64,000 bases of DNA. Origin: Gyromitra esculenta (Eukaryota > Ascomycota > Pezizomycetes > Pezizales > Discinaceae). Where the stretch lies: assembly GCA_038503075.1 (NCBI GenBank), contig JBCAML010000010.1, positions 434,001 to 498,000 of the forward strand, read 5' to 3'. Position numbers and translations under genes: made by a program. The notes under the pieces are model-generated. The model searched no databases. It saw only the letters and a program-made list of their open reading frames with translations, and had not been told where the DNA came from. Shown here one piece after another: positions 56,245 through 64,000 of the stretch. Numbering within the stretch: position 1 is the stretch's first letter; the number at the start of each line of letters is the position of its first letter.

Positions 56245-59200
56245 AGAAGTGGGTGAGCTCTGAGAATGATGAGAACGCTTCGTAATGGTGGGTATTGTGC
56301 ATGTATGTGTGTTTGTGTTTGTCTGCAATGCTGGTCATTTTTCCCTCCTCTCCGGGTCCGGTTTCCTTTTTGTTGGTCTTATGCATTTCCTTTTTACTCC
56401 ATATCTCAACATCGAGGAGACCGTAATGTCTATGCGTCTTAATCTCTCCTCGATTGTATTTCTACGTCACACTTAATTTTCTTATGTTTAATCTTTAAAA
56501 CATGTGCAATTAGACGTCCCGTAATGTCGGGATCAAACTAACCACAGACTCCTCCTCTCGATCGCCGCCTCCCTCTCACTCCCACACTCTCTCAAAAAGA
56601 AACACTATTTCCTTACGTGTACTACTACCGTGTACTTGTGTCGCTTTTTCTTACTGATATATCTATCTGTGTCTCTATCACTCTACTATTTTTTTTCCCT
56701 TCCTTTTCTCGTTATGGTCTTTGGATAAATCATATTTTGTGGTCTACCCGGGTTGGGAAGGTGTATACCCAGTTCATTTTATATCTTATTCTGGTGGCCA
56801 AAAAAAAGGTGGTGTTGTTTCTCTTTCTTACTTTCTGTCTTGTACTTTTACTGTACTTTTACTGTACTCTAATGTATCAGTATGAGAATATAGAGCCTGG
56901 TTTGCTCTTCACAGTTACTCACTCGATTTCCGGTATGCTTTTTGTGCGAGTGTGTGCACGTAGCAGCGCTAAGTGCAGGAGAGCTTGGTTTTTTGTTTTT
57001 AAAGGAGAAATATCGGTTTTTTCTAGAATAAAACGGGTCCGTAAAACGGTTTGCTGATACGACCTTTTGTTTTTGGTCTTAGGGTTGCTGGGGCGAACTA
57101 ACCAGGCTCGCTCCCACCCTACTACCATTGGCTACTACGCAAAGCAGCAAGCCGGTATAGGGCTGGGCGCAAGACTATGAGTTGAAAATAAAAACAGAAA
57201 TAAAATTAAAAAAGCGATATAAATCAGCTGTGCGAAGGAGTAACGCTCCTAGTTTCTTGTTTCTCTTCAAAGGGGGGTCCGGCTTGGTTGTATTCGTTCG
57301 AGCTAGGGAGATGAGATAGGTTGTCGAAGTACCAACTACATGTAGTGATATAAAATAGTTACAGTCGGACCTTGATATAAGGAACCTTGATATAATGGAA
57401 ATTTGCAATAACGGACGGAAATTGGGTGAAACTTTGAGTTCCTAGCACCACCCAAAATTTACTGTAAGGAAAAATTTGCTATAACGAACGAATTCTCACG
57501 AATTATACATGTCCCTTGTAACAAGGTGCGGCTGTACAGGCGAGATATTTCCGAAAAGAAGGCTAGTGGACTACAATATTCAATAAGCGAGTTAAACCCA
57601 GTTTGTCGCACTCTAAACTAGTGCGATGCCTTGCCGACTTGCTTCCCGCGAAGCTTCTAGAATCACCTACTGTATTCAGCTAGACTGTGCTAGGATTATA
57701 CTAAACGGTAATTAGTGATACGGCATTAGCAATTTTGGTTGATTCAGTTGGATCATCTGCTCTCGGGGCTACAGTGTCTATCCAACGACATCATAAAACT
57801 AGGGTTTCAGAGATAGTTTTACGCATCGCTATTTCGTGGATCGCTCTCTACTACCTGTGAAGCTTACAACTGTACTCATCAGTACCCAGGGTTTGGCTGT
57901 AGGTTAACTGCAGGAAGTTGCGTGGTTCGGGCTGCGTTATTTAGGATCTGTGTTACTTGGAGCGCCAAAACCATAGGAGGCTTATATTCTTAGCATCTGA
58001 ACTTAGTACTTGATATGCTTAAAAAAGGTTGAATTGTAACGAGGGTGTTTTATTCGAGTGATAATTTATGAATATAAAATTAGTACTACATGTAGTAATA
58101 GTCCAATAAGAAAAGCCATCTACTTATAGCGGATCTTCTTGTGATGTTTGCTTTTTACTGGATAGATTTCACCGCTAGAAATTAATTGGAAACCCTACAA
58201 GCCTAGACAGTCACTTAACTGGAGAGCTTTTTTTAAACAAAAGTTAACTATTTGGCGCCTTACAATCGACGCCCTACGGACTAGGAACTAAAGTGACCGA
58301 CACTATATATAATTCTTGGAGCTGAGTAAGTTTCAGAGAAGATCGGATGAAAGAGAAACATAATGCTCATTGCGTGGAAGTGCCTCGATCCCTTAATTAA
58401 ATCATACCAGGCTATATTTCTGGTGTGGTTTTGCTGATTCGATCACTTAGTTTCCTATCCGACGCCGTCAGCGCAAGCCCTTCCTGCCAGCTCATCTCAA
58501 GGAACAAGCAGAAAAAGGCAAAAAATGCCCGTGGTGATTCTTTCTCACGTTTTCAATTGCATCATGACACTCAAGCCTTATTTCGTGTTTGATAAACCTG
58601 GTTAGGCATAAGCCTCTTCATGTAACACTCCACTAAAGCATTATAAGTGACATTGTATGAAGTCAGTAGTCGCAGCACGAGAGAAATGCTATTGACTGCC
58701 GCGCGTGGTGGAGCGCCTACATTCCTTCCCTGGGCCCTTTTCAAATAGTTTTGGGCCGGATACCTTGCAGAATAGGAATAGTAATCGTGCCTTAATCGCC
58801 AATCAGGATGCCATTGTTTTCACGGAGTGCGCATAAGACCAGTGTCAGTTGTCGTATGATTTTCCTGGGGGGGGATCTCCGCCAAAATGATTTGGTAGTT
58901 GCCCCGTATCTAAATGACGCAAATTTTCCATCAGTGGAGTTCCTTGCAAGTTGCAACCTGAAAAACAAATCACATGATAAATCTTCATGCGCGATAATTC
59001 CATGGTTTAAAAATTCTCATTCTTGTTTTACTTTTTGGAAAAAAAAGTCCTCCCAACTCATGACTGTCATTCAAGAAAGAAAAGTACAACAGCTGTTATT
59101 TTGATTGCCTTCCCGAGATGGGAGAAGTGAAACAGAAGTGAAAAAGAAACAAAGGACTCCAGTTTGGCTTTCGAGAATTAACCTGATAGTCAAAGATTGA

Positions 59201-59412
59201 AAATCAAAGTTTTTTGAGAACAAAAGGACACCCTAAAAACATGCGCTTCCCCTAGCCAATCCAATGCCCGATAACGCCAAAATTCCCAAAAATTCCCCAA
59301 GCAATAGAAAAAAAAAAGAAAAAAAACACCCATGTATGAAAACGCGTTGGTCTAAGCTTGTCGGTAAAAGAAACTTCCACCTCTTCGTGCGCAGTGATCA
59401 TAATCACACAAT
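56245..59412. other. 3.2-kb spacer with pogo-type MITE
   Basis: No gene was seen. The plus-strand frame 56617-57057 is T-rich and lacks domain or splice support. A MITE lies at 57362-57534 and TACATGTA copies at 57337 and 58087. Confidence 0.5.
57362..57534. mobile_element. Pogo-type (Tc1/mariner superfamily) MITE
   Basis: A 173-bp element with imperfect terminal inverted repeats: the left end reads CAGTCGGACCTTGATATAAG and the right end, reverse-complemented, reads CAGCCGCACCTTGTTACAAG. TA dinucleotides flank both ends (57360-57361 and 57535-57536), the target duplication of Tc1/mariner elements. CAGTCGRACCT-type ends are characteristic of pogo/Tigger elements. Inner repeats such as TTGCTATAACGAACG echo the ends. 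No transposase is encoded, so it would need help from a full-length relative elsewhere. Confidence 0.85.
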
Positions 59413-62400
59413 TCAGTTTTCTTTGCCCTTAATGGCACCACTCACTTTCTTTTTCAAACCTTTCACTCTATCTTTCAATCTGCCAAATAGTTTATTCTTC
59501 TTCCCAGCTTTGTCTTCGGCAGTAGCTCTTTCTTCTTCTTCGGCACTCTTGCTGGCAGTGATTTTCACGTCCTTGATGAGAGCTGTTTTGCGGGTACTTT
59601 GTGTAACCCTCTTGACATCTTCACCTACTGCTGCAATCTCTTTCAACAACCCTTGAGCGCTTTTATGCCCCTCACCAGTTGAATACCCAGAATCTGCCCT
59701 CCTCGGTTCTGCTGGAAGTATGGGAGCAGGTCCAAAAACTAACGAATCCTCAGACTCCTGAATCTGCATGACTAAATCTAAGCTCTCTGATGAATCACTC
59801 GCGCTCCTTTCCTCCTCGTTCATTGCTTGGGGTTCGATATGCGACGTAACTGTCGGAAGACTAAGAGTAGGCGACGAAAACTTGCTCAACGAAGAAGTGG
59901 AACTAAAACCCCGTTTTAAACGTTCAGCCCTGTACTCTTTAGGATTATCGAAAGTAATCTCGCTGATTGAGCGACTCTTTTTCGGGGTCAGGAAGCGGCT
60001 ATATGCTGGAATCAGGCAAGGCCGGATTTCATCCTCCTTGTGAATTTCGGGAGTTTCAAGAATTTCGAGGGTCTCGAGGGTTTCGAGACGTTGTTCTGTA
60101 CACGAAGGTTGGCTAAGCTGTATCACGGGAATATCACATTCCGCTTCCTCTGAAATATGTTTCTCCGTAGCCGGGTCTGATGTAAAAGACAACGAAGGGC
60201 CGGGATAAGGTACAGTAACTCCAGTTTGTGCAGATCCCATGGAGAAGCGAGAAACCGTAGACGATTGTTCCCATCGCTCCACGGAACCAGCCGTGGAAGT
60301 CGGGGTAGATGGCGTAGAATCAGCCAACGATTCAACGAATAGGGTATCAGAAATCTGGCCGTCAATCTGGGTAGAGGAGGTATTGATAGGTGATAAAATC
60401 AATTCCCGGACTGAGGAGTTGCCGATGGCCCGGAGTTTTTCGTTCGAAGTGGTAATGATAGTTAAGCTCTTGGGGCGCTGGAGACTGACATCATCCGAAG
60501 ATCCGTTTCGCGTCCGTTTGTAAATCCTTAATGAGCTTGAAGAGTTTTGATTACCGAGTGCCCGTTTCAGTGGTGCTTCGTTGGGTACTTTCAGCGTGTT
60601 GAATGCGAATTCGCTTTCCCGGGAAGACTGTGATTTAAAGGCCTTTATTCTCCGGCGAACAGCTTCCCTCACTGCCTTTGGTCCTAATGAAGTGCCACGG
60701 ATTGCCGGTTTTCCGCTGGTAAAATCGATGCGCAAAGTCTGTTCACAATCTTCCGGTATCTAAGGCGGAAACGGTTAGAATTGACAAAATCGTTTGATTT
60801 GGTGTGGTGGTTGGGGCAGAAAAATACCTCTTCAATCCAGTGTTCAAATTCTACACATTGTCCGTTGTCTTCAGTTAAACTCTCTAAGAATCTTCTTAAG
60901 TCGTCCATTCTCGCAGATGCATCACCAAAACGAGTTACAGCGTGATTGCCATCCTGAGCCGAAAGCGATTGACGAAGGCGAGCTACAACGGCGTCATCTA
61001 GCGCTTGCAAAATTGCTCCAGGGGCGATGGTATTCAAGAATATCGAGTCTATAAAATTATATTAGCCCATAGATTCCTAGGAGTGCTAATGATTCCATAC
61101 CTTTACGGAGCTCTTGCATTACTTCTTTGATGGGCCGAGAAGATCCTGCTGCGGCAGTCTTCCATAGAGATTTCCTCAAGAAGTGGTGGACATAACCTCG
61201 GTAACGGGGGTCGACGTAAATCTCGGGTGCCTGAGAGTCTAAAGAACGATACCTTCCAAATCCATAATCAGATCGGACGAGGGAACCTTGCTGACTGACT
61301 GAAGCGCTGATATTCGGTACTGCGTGTGAAAATTGTGACTGAACCTTAGCTGCTTTCCTTTGAAGTCTTTCTAGATACCGAGAAACAAGTGCGCGACATT
61401 GAGGATCCGTCGAGACCCCGAATGATTCTTTCGATAGTTTGATATTTTGCGAAATCCCAAGGAAATTATGCTGAGCTTGCTTCGGGGCGGTATATGAAGG
61501 CTCTTTTGGAGAAGCATCATAAGCATTAAAGGTTCCATTTTGAATCGAGCCAGAAAAAGGTAGTTGAATTACAGGTGAGTGATACTGCACCAATGCCATT
61601 TGTTTTTGTTTCTCCTGTTGTTTCTCCTGTTGTTTCTCCTGTACCATGTATTGGCTATCGACGATTTCATTTGAGGGCAGTGAGCGTTCCAACGGGACCG
61701 AGGTGACAGGAACATTCTGGGGTTCATGAGAAATAGGCTTCGATTTTGCTTCCTTTGCAAAGTTGGCTGCAGTCCCGAGAAAGTCACGGACCGAAGGACT
61801 CTTTTTCACCGAGGAGAACGAACCAGACAAAGTATTACTCAAGCTTGATTTTTGGGGGTGAGGAAGAGACGACCGAACGTTTATCGGAGTACTAGGACGG
61901 GTTATTGGGGTACCGGGACGGGTCGGAGTGCTAGGACGGGAGAAACATGGGGTTGAAATCTTTTTCCGAATTGCAGGGATCTCGGAAGGTAGATTTTGTG
62001 CTCGTACGGGAATGTCATTGATGGTAGTAGCTCGAGGGGCTGTAATCGGTAATTCGGATTCGAGCGACGATACAGGGTTGATCTTCTGTAGAGGGATTGA
62101 TTCTATGGAAAGTATAGAGGGTACTGGTAGAGTCTGAAACACTTTCGTGGGTGGAATAGCCCAGAAAGGCTTTGGAAGTATATCACCCTTCTGACAAAGT
62201 CCATATACACTTGCGGGCAAAAAGGTCTCCAGAAGGGTCTCGGCATCCTAGTACAATATGCACAAGTATCAGTGACTGCCCGTACGCCGGATCAATAGCA
62301 AGAAGGGAAGAATTACAGGATGCCCGGTACTGGCGACCTCGGAGTCCAGTGGAAACACATCCAACAATGGTACCCATTGCCTTAAACCCTGCAGGGGAAG

Positions 62401-62424
62401 CCGTTGTTGAAAGCTCGAAAACAT
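59413..62424 (-). CDS. Large disordered protein, unknown function
   Basis: A four-exon gene: 62424-62317, 62247-61101, 61048-60828 and 60759-59413, encoding 940 aa with all junctions in frame. The start gives MFSSFQQRLPLQGLRQWVPL followed by LDVFPLDSEVASTGHP, then DAETLLETFLPASVYGLCQK. These read as an ordered, conserved N-terminal block. The middle is Ser/Pro/Thr-rich with RPSTPTRPGTPITRPSTP repeats and a short EKQQ tandem. A helical block of about 150 residues follows (around 300-460; SRYLERLQRKAAKVQSQF, YVDPRYRGYVHHFLRKSLW, LQALDDAVVARLRQSLSAQD). The C-terminal third is again disordered and ends in a basic KGLKKKVSGAIKGKEN. No catalytic motif was recognised. The first intron's GTAATT donor is the least certain boundary. 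Confidence 0.75.
61606..61642 (-). repeat. 12-nt coding tandem repeat (EKQQ)n
   Basis: Three copies of a 12-nt unit (TGTTTCTCCTGT on the plus strand) encode EKQQEKQQEKQK inside the large disordered protein. Confidence 0.7.
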
Positions 62425-64000
62425 CGTCAACGATGTAGAGAGAGAAAACGTCCCAGAAAATGGGATAGTTTAAGATGGATAACGGGAGATAATAAAAGAA
62501 CGCTAGCACGAGGGAAAAACTACTCAGGGAAGAGCAAGGCAATGGATGGGGATTTTCAATATTATACTACAAGCCCTGGTCTCCCCAGAGAACCTCACGC
62601 TGTTCAAAACAGCAAATCTGCGACACCACATCCTCCGTAACGGTCTTGCCACACATCAAACCGGAAAAACACTAATGCTGCACACAGCTGTGAGGGGCTG
62701 TACGAGATTAGAATTAACGAACCAAATCTCTCAGCTGGATTCGTCCAATTCGCGATCCCACACGTTTGTGACCACAATTGGCCCGGGAGGTGCGGCAATT
62801 ATCCGTCCAAACCCGCAGTAAGTGTGGTTTGAGAGCCAGGAATTGGGACACTGCCAATAGATAGGATAGCTTTGCAGGATGTGCACAGGCCATGTCCCGG
62901 GAAAGTTAAGCCGAAACTCGGAGCACCAAGCACCTTGAACTGAGTAGGCTTGGATTCAGGCCATGCGGGTGGAAAAGGAAAAATTTCTATTTCAGCCTCA
63001 CACCAATAGCAAGGTTCAATTTTCGATGAGATTCTGTGCGTTGTTACAGTTCCGATGTTTCGTATTGTTTCTACTCACGATTTAGTGCGGGAAGCAGGAA
63101 CTTGGTAATGCCTCAGTCCGATCATGAAAATACCCTCATCTTCGAAGGGCTTCTGATCTTTCGATGGCCTCAAAAACCCGAGTTTTGATGGCATACATAA
63201 GGGCGGTCTTCAACCCTCGCAGTATCTGTACATGTAACTCTCATATCAGCTACCCCTAGTTATTCAGGTTTTATCTAACCGGAACTATGTTTGCCCGCGC
63301 TGAAGACGTACATGCTAGGCTAATATCAGTTAATAAACGTCGTTGAAACATTTTCCGATATCTCGCGCACCAACCGGAACTACCTTTAGAAGCCATCCAC
63401 CCACCTTCTGGCGTATATGGCGTTCCCTGGGGTAAGGCTGGACTCATCGACAATTAGGACTTGAATCTGCGCGTGCCCAGGCTTGTGAATGGCGGTTATT
63501 TCTGACCGATCGATCCTTATTTGTTCCAAGGATAGATGACGATGATGGCTCGGGTTAGCTTTTGATTCACCAGATTGCCAGCTCAGCGCCAGGGTTAGGG
63601 GTACCTCAGGTGTGATCAGTTATACCGTGTCACACCATCATGTCACGGCGGCGAATGGAATCACGGAATGCACGACTTCAGCCGACCTGATGTAATGCAC
63701 AGACGCCATATCTTCCATCCTCAACTGTAATTGATCAAACCGACACCACATACAGCTGAGTGGCTGGTAGTTACGCTTCAGCAGCATTGGGGCATATGTA
63801 GGTATGACAACTGTCTCTTAGATGAGCCTGGATCCCTATACCGTCTTAGGGCTTTAAGTACTGTCACAGTCCTTGGAATTCCCACCATTCCTCATGTCGT
63901 CACGGCCGAGGTATCTTGTTCGCTGGGTACTTTCTTCTTTGCTTTAACAAAGCTTATCATTACCAATAACAAACCAAGTGTTTCTTCTTCCTCGGTTAAG
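62425..64000. other. Right-end spacer, no gene seen
   Basis: The upstream region of the 940-aa protein and 1.5 kb of non-coding sequence. A telomere-like AGGGTTAGGG run lies at 63591-63600 and a TACATGTA palindrome at 63229. Short ORFs lack motifs. Confidence 0.45.

Noticed and set aside
56617..57057. Plus-strand 146-codon hydrophobic frame
   Set aside because: T-rich 3' flank sequence; hydrophobicity is explained by TTT/CTT codons.
1..64000. CRISPR arrays, operons, prophage or bacterial gene clusters
   Set aside because: No regular spaced repeats or bacterial-style gene packing; intron-containing eukaryotic genes throughout.

Overview
The window is nuclear DNA of a filamentous ascomycete. 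Most genes carry short introns (about 45-180 nt) with GTANGT-type donors, and the genes are spaced and monocistronic on both strands. Conserved single-copy fungal orthologues are interleaved with multi-kilobase gene-poor stretches that hold transposon debris. A kelch-repeat, single-pass membrane protein and the TE-rich spacers are compatible with Pezizomycetes, but that placement is an inference.

Left part (1-16 kb): the 3' part of a PXB-PX-DUF3818 membrane-trafficking gene (+); an ARS2/SERRATE/Pir2 homologue (-); a TspO/MBR mitochondrial membrane protein (+); a REX1-type RNA exonuclease (+); a class II tRNA with leucine anticodon, 100 nt; a small spliced membrane protein of unknown function (+); a frameshifted aminoglycoside-phosphotransferase-like pseudogene (-); and a five-exon secreted/membrane kelch protein (-).

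Middle part (16-43 kb): a 4.7-kb desert with inverted-repeat elements; a type II membrane protein (-); a 2.6-kb spacer; SRP72 (-); a 212-bp solo LTR with a perfect 5-bp target duplication; SPO11 (-, intronless); a candidate two-exon membrane protein gene (-); a MNN10-like GT34 mannosyltransferase (-); a ~7-kb desert with a decayed ORF cluster and LINE-like 3' tails; and a proline-rich protein of unknown function (-).

Right part (43-64 kb): a RAD53/CDS1 checkpoint kinase with N- and C-terminal FHA domains (+); a twice-frameshifted F-box-like pseudogene (+); PEX5 with a 19-nt last exon (+); an SH3BGR-type thioredoxin-fold protein with a long Glu/Lys tail (+); a 173-bp pogo-type MITE; and a four-exon, 940-aa disordered protein of unknown function (-).

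The genes do not form a visible cluster or pathway. Two pairs are thematically related: SPO11 and RAD53 (DNA breaks and checkpoint), and ARS2 and REX1 (RNA processing). They are not adjacent and no co-regulation is visible. The most useful second-look items are a strong intergenic excess of the palindrome TACATGTA, a SRP72 reading frame that needs either a 36-nt intron or read-through of a TAG, an alternative spliced C-terminus in the SH3BGR-like gene, and several previously unlabelled mobile-element remnants. No CRISPR, operon, phage or clear biosynthetic cluster was seen. All exon boundaries were inferred by eye from splice motifs and frame continuity.
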